Below are positions 1 through 8,544 of a DNA stretch of 64,000 nucleotides, piece after piece. The stretch comes from Chondromyces crocatus (GTDB taxonomy: Bacteria > Myxococcota_A > Polyangia > Polyangiales > Polyangiaceae): assembly GCF_001189295.1 (NCBI RefSeq), contig NZ_CP012159.1, positions 6,774,525 through 6,838,524 of the forward strand, written 5' to 3'. Made by a program: the position numbers and the translations under genes. Position 1 is the first letter of the stretch, and every line of letters begins with the position of its first letter. Below the pieces are notes generated by a model that saw only the letters and a program-made list of their open reading frames with translations, was not told where the DNA came from and made no database searches.

Positions 1-1
1 C

Positions 2-1462
2 GTCGCCGCCGCGACCCTCGCCCGCGCAGGCCTCTCCGTCCTCGTCCTCGAGGCCGAATCCGAACCTGGCGGCGCCGTCCGCACCGGCGAACTCACCCTC
101 CCCGGCTTCCGCCACGACCTCGGCGCCGCCTTCTTCCCCTTCGGCCAGGTCAGCCCCGCCTTCGTCCCCCTCGACCTCGCCGGCGCAGGCCTCGTCTGGC
201 GCCACGCCCCCCTCGACAGCGCGCACCCTGCCCCTGACGGCACCTGCGCCAGCATCGCCCGCGACCACCACGCCACCGCCCTCTCCCTCGGCGAAGACGC
301 CGAGCCCTGGCAGCGCATCGCCACCTGGCACGCCCGGACCCGCGAGCGCATGCTCGACGCCCTCCTCTCCACCCTCCCGGCGCTTCGCCCCCTCCTCCGC
401 TTCGGCCCGCTCAACCTCCTCCGCCTCGCCGAGGTCGCCCTCTCCAGCGGCCGCGGCTTCTCCAGCCGCACCTTCCGCTCCGAAGCCGCCCGCCGCATCA
501 TCCCGGGCCTCGCCCTCCACACCGACGTCGGCCCCGACGACCCCTGCGGCGCCATCGTCGGCTTCATGCTCGCCGTCCTCGCCTCCAGCGCCGGCTTCCC
601 CGTCCCCGAAGGCGGCGCCGACGCCATCACCCGCGCCCTCGTCCACCGCATCGAGGAACACGGCGGCTCCATCCGCGTGAACGCCCGCGTCGACCAGATC
701 CTCGTCCGCCAGCACCGCGCCGCCGCCGTCCGTCTCACCAACGGCGAAGAGATCCCCGCCGCCCGCTTCATCATCGCCGACCTCGCCGCCCCCTCCCTCT
801 ACCTCGACCTCCTCCCCGAGCCCCACGTCCCCGCCCGCATCCGCCGCGCCATGCGCCGCTTCCCCCACGGCTTCGGCACCTTCAAGGTCGACTGGGCCCT
901 CGACGCCCCCGTCCCCTGGTCCCACCCCGAGCCCGCCCGCGCCGCCGTCGTCCACGCCGCCGACAGCCTCGACGACCTGTCCATGTTCACCCGCCAGGTC
1001 CGCGCCGGCACCCTCCCGAAGAACCCCTACCTGGTCATCGGCCAGCAATCCCTCCTCGACCCCACCCGCGCCCCCGCCGGCCGCCACACCCTCTACGCCT
1101 ACTCCCGCGTCCCTTCCTCCCTCGAAGGCGGCTGGCAAGCCGCCCGCGAACGCTTCGCCGATCGTGTCGAGCAGCGCATCGAGCAGCTCGCCCCCGGCTT
1201 CCGCAAGCACATCCTCGCCCGCGCCATCGCGTCCCCACCCGACCTCCAGGCCATGAACGCGAACCTCATCGGCGGCGATCTCGGTGGCGGCTCTGCCGAC
1301 ATCCGGCACCAGCTCATCTTCCGCCCGGTGTTCCCCTGGTTCCGCTACCGGACCCCCGTGCGCGGCCTCTACCTCGGCTCTTCCTACACGCACCCCGGTG
1401 CTGGCGTTCACGGCGCCAGCGGCCGCAACGCAGCGCTCGCCGCCCTCGAAGACGAGACCTGA
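2..1462 (+). CDS. FAD-dependent oxidoreductase, phytoene desaturase-like (5' truncated)
   Basis: The open frame runs from the window edge without a stop, so the N-terminus (the first part of the dinucleotide-binding fold with GxGxxG) lies outside. The visible start reads LARAGLSVLVLEAESEPGG, the second strand and E/GG motif of the NAD(P)/FAD Rossmann domain of phytoene desaturase and amine-oxidoreductase relatives. The C-terminus has the usual closing FAD motif (GLYLGSSYTHPGAGVHGASG, about residues 455-474 of the visible part). I infer a flavoprotein acting on a carotenoid, lipid or similar hydrophobic substrate. The substrate cannot be read from sequence. An internal ATG at 350 is not the start because homology continues upstream. 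Confidence 0.85.
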   Translation, partial: VAAATLARAGLSVLVLEAESEPGGAVRTGELTLPGFRHDLGAAFFPFGQVSPAFVPLDLAGAGLVWRHAPLDSAHPAPDGTCASIARDHHATALSLGEDAEPWQRIATWHARTRERMLDALLSTLPALRPLLRFGPLNLLRLAEVALSSGRGFSSRTFRSEAARRIIPGLALHTDVGPDDPCGAIVGFMLAVLASSAGFPVPEGGADAITRALVHRIEEHGGSIRVNARVDQILVRQHRAAAVRLTNGEEIPAARFIIADLAAPSLYLDLLPEPHVPARIRRAMRRFPHGFGTFKVDWALDAPVPWSHPEPARAAVVHAADSLDDLSMFTRQVRAGTLPKNPYLVIGQQSLLDPTRAPAGRHTLYAYSRVPSSLEGGWQAARERFADRVEQRIEQLAPGFRKHILARAIASPPDLQAMNANLIGGDLGGGSADIRHQLIFRPVFPWFRYRTPVRGLYLGSSYTHPGAGVHGASGRNAALAALEDET

Positions 1463-1464
1463 TC

Positions 1465-1624
1465 GCTACGGCATCCTCTACGCCGTCCCACGCCGCCTCG
1501 GGCGAAGGCACGGGCGTGGGCGTCGTGGGTCCTCCCATGCGGCTGCTACGGCATCCTCTACGCCGTCCCACGCCGCCTCGGGCGCAGGCACGGGCGTCGG
1601 CGTCGTGGGTCCTCCCGTGCGAGT
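1465..1624. repeat. Two tandem copies of an 80-bp unit
   Basis: Copies begin at 1465 and 1545 (GCTACGGCATCCTCTACGCC) and differ at only a few positions. Each ends in the GGTCCTCCC segment that is the left-arm core of the hairpin element. The second copy is the one paired with the inverted arm at 1711-1757. The first looks like a duplication of the left arm. Confidence 0.85.
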
Positions 1625-1757
1625 CGCGCCGTCGTAGCAACCTCGACGTCACGGGCGGCGTAGCGCCAAGACACTGAGGTGAAGCTCGACCTGAAGGCCG
1701 GCGCTCCGTCGCACGGGGCCCCCCACGACGCCGACGCCCGTGCCTGCGCCCGAGGCG
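1574..1757. repeat. Long imperfect inverted repeat (hairpin element A)
   Basis: The left arm 1574-1624 is the reverse complement of the right arm at about 1708-1757. The outer stem of about 36 bp is perfect (CGCCTCGGGCGCAGGCACGG and onward). Pairing is then interrupted where the left arm reads GGTCCTCCC and the right arm, read on the opposite strand, GGGGGCCCC. It resumes with GTGCGA. The central segment is about 85 nt. The function could be a structured RNA, a palindromic mobile element or a terminator-like structure. It shares this architecture with 2367-2556. Confidence 0.75.
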
Positions 1758-1921
1758 TGCTCTCCGTGCGTGAGAAGGCCTCCGCTTGAAGGGGGTGGGC
1801 ATCGGCTTCCCCCCTGGCTCACCGTCGACCAGCACTCCATGAGCCACGAAGGCGTTCGGTAGAGAAGAGGCCTTCACCTGCATGAGCGGTGCAACGTGAG
1901 CGACGACGGCGTTCGAGCAGA

Positions 1922-2045
1922 ATGCAGGCCGCGTCCCGATGGCCACATCATGCAGGCCGCGGAGGTGACCACATCATGCAGACCGCGAAAGTGCCGACAT
2001 CACGGCGAGTCGTGCAGACCGCGGAAGTACCGACAGCACGACGAG
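1922..2045. repeat. Degenerate tandem repeat, about 26-36 bp units
   Basis: Four imperfect units start near 1922, 1950, 1976 and 2012. Each opens with a TGCAG[GA]CCGCG core followed by a purine run and a CGACATCA-like tail. An open frame of about 80 codons crosses it but simply translates the repeat. I see no support for a gene. Confidence 0.6.
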
Positions 2046-2366
2046 ATGAGGATGCAGTTCCTGGACAGCGCTCATCCCACGGGACGCGGCCCTCTCCTGG
2101 ACATCACTCATCCCTGGAGCAATGGCGCCGACCGTTGAGTACTACGCCCGCCGCCACCAGTCTGAGCACGCCTCCCGCGACGGTCTCGGAGACACTCCGC
2201 CGCACCCCTGCGAACCTGACCGCCGCATTATCTACGTCCCTCCCGCGATCAGGGATCCACGGGCGTCCGCAATCCAGAGCGAATCCGTCTACGGTTGCGA
2301 GCAACGGCAACCCGCGCAACCCACGACAGCCCCCCCACACCTCCAAAGCCCTCCTCGTGGCAGCCA

Positions 2367-2556
2367 GCGATGGGTGGCGAGGCGTTCCGGGTCTGCGAGG
2401 CCTGGGGGGGCCCCGCCGACTCTGAGCCCCGGCCTCCAGGTCACCACCCCCTCCCCACCTCGCCTCGACCTCCCCGCCAAGTCGAGCCTCCCACCAGGGG
2501 CGAATCGGCGGGAGGACCCAGGCCTCGCAGACCCGGAACGCCTCGCCACCCATCGC
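2367..2556. repeat. Long inverted repeat (hairpin element B)
   Basis: The 38-bp arms 2367-2404 and 2519-2556 are perfect reverse complements (GCGATGGGTGGCGAGGCGTT and onward). Inside the stem the left arm continues GGGGGGCCCC then GCCGAC. The right arm, read on the opposite strand, continues GGTCCTCCC then GCCGAT. The central segment is about 80 nt. The stem sequence is unrelated to element A, but the internal mismatch segment is the same with its arms swapped. The element ends 25 bp downstream of the FHA-sigma54 regulator stop. Confidence 0.8.
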
Positions 2557-2580
2557 CTCGACGCCGCGAGGAGGCCGCTG

Positions 2581-4356
2581 CTACTTCCCGGAACCCGACC
2601 GAGAAGGCGGCGATTCACCCCCCCGGTAATCCGCCCGCCGCAGCCCGTGCACCGTCATCTTCTCCTGCAGCGTCCGCAGCGGCATCCGCAGACGCCGCGC
2701 CGCCATCGCCAGATTCCCGTTCGTCGCCCGCAGCGCGTCCAGGATCAGCTCGGCTTCCAGACGATCCATCTGCGCCTTCAGCCCGATCATCGGCGGAGGC
2801 GTCGGCAACAGCGGCTCCGTCGCCGAACGATCCGGCCCTGGACGTGGCGTGCGCCGGATGCTCGTCCCGTTCCGCACCGGATCCGGCAGATCCAGCGGAG
2901 AGATCACATCCCCCTGCGTGATCAGCACCGCCCGCTCGATCACGTTCCGCAGCTCGCGCACGTTGCCCGGCCACGGATAGGCTTCCAGAAGCTCCATCGC
3001 CTCGGGCTCGATCGTCGCGACGCTCCGCCGGTTCGCGCGCGCAGCGTGTTGCAGGAAGCGCATCGCCAGGGGCGCAATGTCCTCACGCCGCTCGCACAGC
3101 GGCGGCACACGCAGCGGCACCACGTTCAGCCGGTAGTACAGATCGGCTCGGAACGTCCCGGCCTCGCACATCGCTTCCAGATCCCGGTGCGTGGTCGCCA
3201 GCACCCGCACGTCGACCTCGATCTCGTGGCTCGACCCCTGCCGCGCCACCCGCCGCGTCTCCAGGAAGTGCAGCAACCCCGCCTGCGCAGCGGCTGGCAG
3301 ATCCGACACCTCGTCGAGCAGCACCGTCCCACCGTTTGCCGACTCGAACACCCCCTCCTGCACCTGCGTCGCGCCGGGCAGCACATCGGCCTCGTGACCG
3401 AACAGGATGTTCACCAGGAGCTGCGCCGGCACACCGCTGCACGTCACGCACACCAGCGGCTTCTTGTGCCTCGGCCCGGCCTCGTGGATCAGCCGCGCCA
3501 GCATGTCCTTCCCGGAGCCCGTCTCGCCCTGGATCAGCACCGGCGCGCTCGAACGCGCCAGCCGCATCGCCGTCTCCATGATCGGACGCATCACCGCGCT
3601 CCGCATCACGATCCCCGCGTCGTCGGGCGGCGGGTTCGCGATCGGCGTCAGCGTGCTCGAACGCGGCTCGCCTTCTTCGTCGCGGCGACCACCGTCCACC
3701 GCGCCCCGCAGCGCATCGAGCGCCTCCAGGTTCAGCACCGGCGTCTCCGTCGTCGCGAGCACCCGAAGCGACGCCGTGATCTCGCCGAGCATCACCTCTT
3801 CGCCGGGCTTCAGCACCCCGCGCTTGATCTGCTGACCGCCGAGGAACGTCCCGTTCGTCGACCCGAGGTCTTCCACCAGCACATCGCTGCGCTCCAGCGT
3901 GAAGCGCGCGTGGCGGCGTGACAGGCTGCGCTCGGGGATCACCAGATCGGCGGACGGATCGCGGCCCACCACGACCCCGGTCCCCTCTTGCAGGCGCACC
4001 GTCTCCGAACCCTGCCGGTGGTACACCACCAGCATCACGTGCGCCTGGGGGGGCCGCGCGCTGAGCACGGCGTCCCGGATCTGCGCCATCGCGATCGGAT
4101 CGGTCTCCGTCGCCGTCCCCGTCAGCGGAGGCAGCTCCATCCTCGCCGGGAGGGGGGAGTCGATTCGCAGAGGCGGCGGGTCCATCCGCACGGGAGGTGG
4201 TGGCTCCGTGGGGGCCATGGCCGCCCGACGGGCTTCCTCCATCGCGACACGGTCTGCCTCGAAGTCGCCAACAGCAGTTGGCGCCAACCCACCAGCAACC
4301 TCTCCCTCGCCCGGAGGCTGGCTGCCCGGGTGGCCGGTCGAGCGCGCTTGACTCAT
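2581..4356 (-). CDS. FHA domain-sigma54 AAA+ regulator with degenerate GAFTGA loop
   Basis: This is a 591-residue transcriptional regulator. Order: a Pro/Glu-rich N-terminus, an FHA phosphothreonine-binding domain (about 108-200, with GRDPSADLVI, SRRHARF and GSTNGTFLGG), a sigma54-type AAA+ domain (Walker A GETGSGKD near 277, Walker B GGTVLLDEV near 342, arginine-finger region FRADLYYRLN) and a C-terminal Fis-type helix-turn-helix. The start is the ATG at 4356, preceded by AGGGAGACC; the open frame extends further upstream without a ribosome site. The FHA domain suggests control by one of the nearby Ser/Thr kinases (inference). Odd: the sigma54-contacting GAFTGA loop reads DVLPGA (residues 324-329), so it may not activate sigma54 in the usual way. 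Confidence 0.9.
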   Translation of the reverse strand: MSQARSTGHPGSQPPGEGEVAGGLAPTAVGDFEADRVAMEEARRAAMAPTEPPPPVRMDPPPLRIDSPLPARMELPPLTGTATETDPIAMAQIRDAVLSARPPQAHVMLVVYHRQGSETVRLQEGTGVVVGRDPSADLVIPERSLSRRHARFTLERSDVLVEDLGSTNGTFLGGQQIKRGVLKPGEEVMLGEITASLRVLATTETPVLNLEALDALRGAVDGGRRDEEGEPRSSTLTPIANPPPDDAGIVMRSAVMRPIMETAMRLARSSAPVLIQGETGSGKDMLARLIHEAGPRHKKPLVCVTCSGVPAQLLVNILFGHEADVLPGATQVQEGVFESANGGTVLLDEVSDLPAAAQAGLLHFLETRRVARQGSSHEIEVDVRVLATTHRDLEAMCEAGTFRADLYYRLNVVPLRVPPLCERREDIAPLAMRFLQHAARANRRSVATIEPEAMELLEAYPWPGNVRELRNVIERAVLITQGDVISPLDLPDPVRNGTSIRRTPRPGPDRSATEPLLPTPPPMIGLKAQMDRLEAELILDALRATNGNLAMAARRLRMPLRTLQEKMTVHGLRRADYRGGESPPSRSGSGK

Positions 4357-4831
4357 CGGTCTCCCTTCATGCCGGCTCGAACCCCCGCGCCTCGCTCCAC
4401 CGCCTGCACCGCCCATCGGCATGTCGTCGAAGCCCCCTCGTCCGGGACCGCGCGACCGCCAGATCTTTCCTGCCCTTTCGCGACGATATGCCGCCTGACC
4501 ACCCTGGCGCAAGACGCGCCGCAGGACCACCACGCCCGGCCGTCGTTTCCCGCGACAAACTCGCCCAGCCTGGCCCCTCGCGACCCACCTGGCCCCCGCC
4601 CCATCGACCGCCGGCCACCTCGCCGCGCGCTGGCCTCATCGCCTCGACGACCGGCCGCGTGACGCCACGCCCCACCGCATCCTCCACGAGTCCACTCGGC
4701 CACGGGCCGCCTCCCTGTCTCAGCCCCCCGTCCGACCGTCGCCCTGGTCACAATCGACCGTGACCAGGACCCTCGTCTTCCTGCGGCCGAGGCCTGCCCG
4801 CCTGCCGCTGCCCCCCCCGGACCTCACGACC
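4357..4831. other. Intergenic gap upstream of the FHA regulator
   Basis: These 475 bp lie between the transketolase stop and the regulator start, both genes on the minus strand. The gap must hold the regulator promoter, but no convincing -10/-35 or -12/-24 element was seen. It is GC-rich with no gene or notable repeat. Confidence 0.5.
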
Positions 4832-6982
4832 TCAGCTCTTGCGCTTCTTCGGCGCCGCGCCCTCGCTCTTCTTCGCCGCCGACGCGCCCTCACTCTTCTT
4901 CGCTGCGGGCGCCGCGCTCTCGCTCTTCTTCGCCGCCGCGCTCTCGCTCTTCTTCTTCGCCACCGGTGCCGTGCGCTCGCCCGCGATGTGCTTCCGGATC
5001 CGCTCTGCCACGGCCTCGGGCGTGAACCCGAACTCCTTCTGCAGCACCTTGTCCGGCGCCGACGACCCGAAGTCGTCGTGCCCGATCACCAGCCCCTGCT
5101 CGCCGACCACCGCGAGCCACGGGTAGGTCACCCCCACCTCGAGCACCACCCGCTGCACGCCCTTCGGCAGCACCTCGTCGCGGTAGCTCTCGTCCTCGCG
5201 CCGGAACTGCTCCCAGCACAGCGCCGAGACCACGCGCACCCGCTGCCCATCGGCATCGAGGATCTTCTTCGCCGCCACCGCGACCTCGACCTCGCTGCCG
5301 GTCGCCACGATCACCAGCGTGGGCTCCTTCGCGTCCGCGAGGGTGTACGCACCGCGCAGCATCACCTTCGGATCGAAGCCCTCCTCGCGCGGGATGTTCG
5401 CCACCTTCTGCCGCGTCAGCGCGAACGCCGTCGGCCCGTCCTTCCGCCCGAGCGCGTGCGCCCACGCCCCCGCGCACTCCAGCGCGTCACACGGCCGCAC
5501 CACGTCCAGGTTCGGGATCAGCCGCAGCGCCCACAGCTGCTCCACTGGCTGATGCGTCGGCCCGTCCTCGCCGAGGTAGATGCTGTCGTGCGTGAACACG
5601 AACAGCGACTGCAGGTGCGTCAGCGCCGCGATCCGGATCGACGCCCGCATGTAGTCGCTGAAGATCAGGAACGTCGACCCGAACGGGATGAACCCATCCG
5701 ACGACGCCACCCCGTTCACGAACGCGCCCATCGCGTGCTCGCGGATCCCGAAGTGGATGTTCCGCCCGCCGAACTTCCCGGCCACCACGGCCGGCGAGTC
5801 CTCGATGTACGTCTTCGTCGACGGGTTCAGATCCGCCGAGCCACCCACCAGCGACGGCACCAGCGCCGCCACCCGCTGCTCGATCACGCCCGAGTGCGCG
5901 CGCGTCGCCGCATCCTTCGCCGGCGCCACCTTCACCAGCTCCTCGAGCAGGTTCTCGGGCACCGCGCGCTTCATCAGCCGCTCGTACAGCGCTGCCTTCT
6001 CGCCGCCCGCCTTCTGCAGCTTGTCGACCTCCTTCTTCCAGGCGTCGTGCGCGAGCTTCCCCTGCTCCGCGCGCTGCTTGAAGATCGCCCGCACCTCGTC
6101 CGGCACGAGGAACGTCGGCTCGAGCGGCCACCCGATGGCCTGCTTCGTCAGCTTGACCTCCTCCTCACCGAGCGGCTCCCCGTGCGCCTTCGCCGTGTCC
6201 TGCTTGTTCGGCGACCCGATGCCGATGTGCGTCCGCGCGATGATCAGCTTCGGCCGCCCCTCCAGCGTCACCGCCTCGTCGAGCGCCTCGCGGATCTGCT
6301 CCTGGTTGTGCCCATCGATCCGCTGCACGTGCCAGCCGTACGCCTCGTAGCGCCGGCCCACGTCCTCCGAGAACGCGAGGTCCGTCTTGCCGTCGATGGT
6401 GATCTTGTTGTCGTCGTAGAAGAAGATCAGGTTGTCGAGCTTCAGGTGCCCCGCGAGGCTCGCCGCCTCCGCGCTCACCCCTTCCATCAGGTCGCCATCC
6501 GACGCGATCCCGAACACCCGCGCCGTCGACACCGGCGCCACCTGGTTGAACCGCGCCCCCAGCATCCGGATGCTCGACGCGATGCCCACCGCCGCCGCGA
6601 TCCCTTGCCCGAGCGGCCCCGTCGTCGTCTCCACGCCCGGCGTCAGGTGCGACTCCGGGTGCCCTGGCGTCCTGCTCCCGAACTGACGGAACTGCTTGAG
6701 CTGCTCCATCGGCAGGTCGTACCCGGCGAGGTGGAGCATCGAGTAGAGCAGCATGCTCGCGTGACCACAGGACAGGATGAAGCGATCCCGGTCCGGCCAC
6801 GCCGGGTCCAGCGGGTCGTACCGCAGGTGGCGCGTGAAGATCTCGAACGCGATCCCGGCGAGGGCCATCGGCGTCCCCGGGTGACCCGACTTCGCCTTCT
6901 CGACCCCATCGACGGCGAGCATCTGGATCGTGTGGACGGCCTTCTCGACGAGCTCGGGGGAATGGTTGGCCTGCTTGTTCAT
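4832..6982 (-). CDS. tkt: Transketolase
   Basis: Transketolase (716 aa) transfers two-carbon ketol units in the pentose phosphate pathway, using thiamine diphosphate, in the cytoplasm. The N-terminus carries the family signature (VEKAKSGHPGTPMALAGIAF). The cofactor segment GDLMEGVSAEAASLAGHL, the central pyrimidine-binding domain (FGIREHAMGAFVNG) and the C-terminal domain (TGSEVEVAVAAKK) are all present. Unusually, the last 45-50 residues are a low-complexity tail repeating AKKSESA/AKKSEGA and ending PKKRKS, outside the normal fold. The start ATG at 6982 has an AGGAG about 11 nt upstream. The gene is probably monocistronic. Confidence 0.96.
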   Translation of the reverse strand: MNKQANHSPELVEKAVHTIQMLAVDGVEKAKSGHPGTPMALAGIAFEIFTRHLRYDPLDPAWPDRDRFILSCGHASMLLYSMLHLAGYDLPMEQLKQFRQFGSRTPGHPESHLTPGVETTTGPLGQGIAAAVGIASSIRMLGARFNQVAPVSTARVFGIASDGDLMEGVSAEAASLAGHLKLDNLIFFYDDNKITIDGKTDLAFSEDVGRRYEAYGWHVQRIDGHNQEQIREALDEAVTLEGRPKLIIARTHIGIGSPNKQDTAKAHGEPLGEEEVKLTKQAIGWPLEPTFLVPDEVRAIFKQRAEQGKLAHDAWKKEVDKLQKAGGEKAALYERLMKRAVPENLLEELVKVAPAKDAATRAHSGVIEQRVAALVPSLVGGSADLNPSTKTYIEDSPAVVAGKFGGRNIHFGIREHAMGAFVNGVASSDGFIPFGSTFLIFSDYMRASIRIAALTHLQSLFVFTHDSIYLGEDGPTHQPVEQLWALRLIPNLDVVRPCDALECAGAWAHALGRKDGPTAFALTRQKVANIPREEGFDPKVMLRGAYTLADAKEPTLVIVATGSEVEVAVAAKKILDADGQRVRVVSALCWEQFRREDESYRDEVLPKGVQRVVLEVGVTYPWLAVVGEQGLVIGHDDFGSSAPDKVLQKEFGFTPEAVAERIRKHIAGERTAPVAKKKSESAAAKKSESAAPAAKKSEGASAAKKSEGAAPKKRKS

Positions 6983-7209
6983 AGCGGGGGGTTCTCCTGG
7001 GCTGCGCCGCGCCTCGCAGGCAGCGCGCGGAGTGAACTAGGCGATGTTCGGACGAGATGCCACCCGTAGGTGGAAGAAACGCCCGAAACTCGCCCTGTAC
7101 CCACCCCACCACACGACGCACGCGGCCCCGGGCGAAGCCGGAGCCTCCTACGGCGCCCCCCGCTCCCGCTCCCCACACCCCGCTCACCCCAGCAGCTCAC
7201 ACGAGCAGC

Positions 7210-8148
7210 TCACGCCAGCAGCTCTTCCGCGCTCCGTGCCGTCAGTGCGTTGTCAATCCAGCGCTTCAGCGTGTCCACGTCGTCGCACCCCTCGACGCGC
7301 GCCCGCGCCGCCGACGTCAGCGGCACTCCGGCGCGCGTCGCGACCTCGACGAGCACCTCGCGCAGCCCCTCGACCTTCCCCGCCTTCAACCCTTCAACCT
7401 TCCCCGCCTTCAGCCCTTCGGCCCTGGCCTCGTCGAGCTGCTTCGCGAAGAGCTTGAACAGGAAAGGTGGCGTCGGCAGATCGAGCAAGATCGGATCCTT
7501 TATCACCACGGCCTCCAGTGCACGGCGCACCGGCTCCCGGAGCGTCGCATGCATGACCTGAAAATAGACCGAAGCCGTCTCTTCTTCCAGTCGCTCCAGC
7601 CCCCGGAGCGCCGCCATCACCACCGGCAATCCGTCAGGTCGATTGCCATGAGCCAGCGCCGACAAGACGCCCAGCTCAGGAGCCAACGACGCGACCGCGC
7701 TGTCCGTAATACGAGGGAGCTGCGCCGGCCCGAGCACCCGTGGGCGAAGATGACCATCCGCCAGCTCAGGCCCGAGCGGAATGGGCTGCGCTGCCCATGC
7801 GCCCACGCTCTCGCTCGGCGTGACGACCAGCACGAGCACCGGACATCGCTTCCTGGCGCGCAGCACCGTCGTGTACACGGGCCAGACGTACCGCTTGTCC
7901 GGATCGATGGAGAGCTGCACCTCGACGACGACCGCAAGTACGAGGTCCCCCGCCGCATCGTGGATCTCCGCGACGAGATCCGCGCGGTACTCGATGGGCT
8001 GGAGCTGGTCGAGGGTCGACTCCACCACGGTGACCCGGGCGCGGTGCGGGACGTGGACACCCAGGGGCTCGCGGAGCAAGCGCGGGAGGAGCTCGGGGCG
8101 ATCCCGGAAGATCTGCACGAGCGCGCTGTGCTGGAGCGAGGGGGACAT
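7210..8148 (-). CDS. PD-(D/E)XK-fold (Rpn/YhgA-like) protein of unknown role
   Basis: This 312-aa protein has an N-terminal region of PD-(D/E)XK type: the segments EYRADLVAEI, LAVVVEVQLSID and KRYVWPVY give the D, ExQ and downstream Lys/Tyr pattern seen in Rpn-family and transposase-like nucleases. Residues about 245-270 contain two exact EGLKAGKV octapeptides followed by EGL, a coil repeat common in this group. The C-terminus resembles the small helical tail of such proteins. Nuclease activity is inferred, not shown. It diverges from the broken ATPase gene at 8545, which makes this an accessory-type neighbourhood. No clear ribosome site precedes the ATG. Confidence 0.6.
   Translation of the reverse strand: MSPSLQHSALVQIFRDRPELLPRLLREPLGVHVPHRARVTVVESTLDQLQPIEYRADLVAEIHDAAGDLVLAVVVEVQLSIDPDKRYVWPVYTTVLRARKRCPVLVLVVTPSESVGAWAAQPIPLGPELADGHLRPRVLGPAQLPRITDSAVASLAPELGVLSALAHGNRPDGLPVVMAALRGLERLEEETASVYFQVMHATLREPVRRALEAVVIKDPILLDLPTPPFLFKLFAKQLDEARAEGLKAGKVEGLKAGKVEGLREVLVEVATRAGVPLTSAARARVEGCDDVDTLKRWIDNALTARSAEELLA
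7371..7415 (-). repeat. In-gene 24-bp tandem repeat (EGLKAGKV)
   Basis: Within the PD-(D/E)XK-like gene the 24-bp unit encoding EGLKAGKV occurs twice in exact tandem, plus a partial third copy. It probably varies in copy number by slippage while keeping frame. Confidence 0.7.
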
Positions 8149-8544
8149 CGAGCGCGCTGGGGGAGGTATGGGGCAAACCTCCGAGGGGCCGAGCGGGTGT
8201 GGGGAGAGGGTGAAAGGATGTGGGACTTCGGGAAGGCTCCGACCGAACCGCTGAGGCCAGCGAGCCGTGACAGGCCGAGGCGTTCGTGGGTATCCGCAAC
8301 CTCATGGGCGAGGGGCAGGCTCATGACGAAGCTGGAGCGAAACTCTCCAGGAAAGGTCGGCGAGGTCTGACAGGGACTGGATGAAACGTCTTCGGAACCG
8401 CGAGAGCGCTGGTTGCGGAGAATCGTCCTTCCGATCCTGCACGACCAGCTCGCCAGGCCTCTCCAAGGCGCACACGACCCCCGGCTCAGCGCCGGCCCGT
8501 GCCCTTTGCCCAGCACCTTCCCTGCACTACGCTGACCAGGATCC
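8149..8544. other. Divergent intergenic region, nuclease-like / ATPase
   Basis: These 396 bp lie between two divergent starts and must carry both promoters. No clear promoter hexamers, operators or hairpins were recognised. A frame antisense to it is open but has no protein-like features. Confidence 0.45.

Larger units (their letters stand above)
1463..2580. other. Gene-free gap with repeats and two hairpin elements
   Basis: There are 1.1 kb between the oxidoreductase stop and the regulator stop. No open frame here looks like a protein: the frames present are repeat translations rich in Arg, Pro and Ser. The gap holds an 80-bp tandem duplication, two long inverted repeats of matching architecture and a degenerate repeat of 26-36 bp, each listed separately. 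I see no tRNA or recognised RNA family. Confidence 0.7.

Noticed and set aside
1896-2138. 80-codon gene over the degenerate repeat
   Set aside because: The product is a repeat translation, with no ribosome site and no similarity I can see.
2122-3921. 599-codon plus-strand frame rich in Arg, His and Pro
   Set aside because: It lies antisense to the FHA-sigma54 regulator and crosses a hairpin element; no protein-like motifs.
4760-7069. 769-codon plus-strand frame over transketolase
   Set aside because: Arg/His/Leu-rich shadow of the transketolase reading frame.
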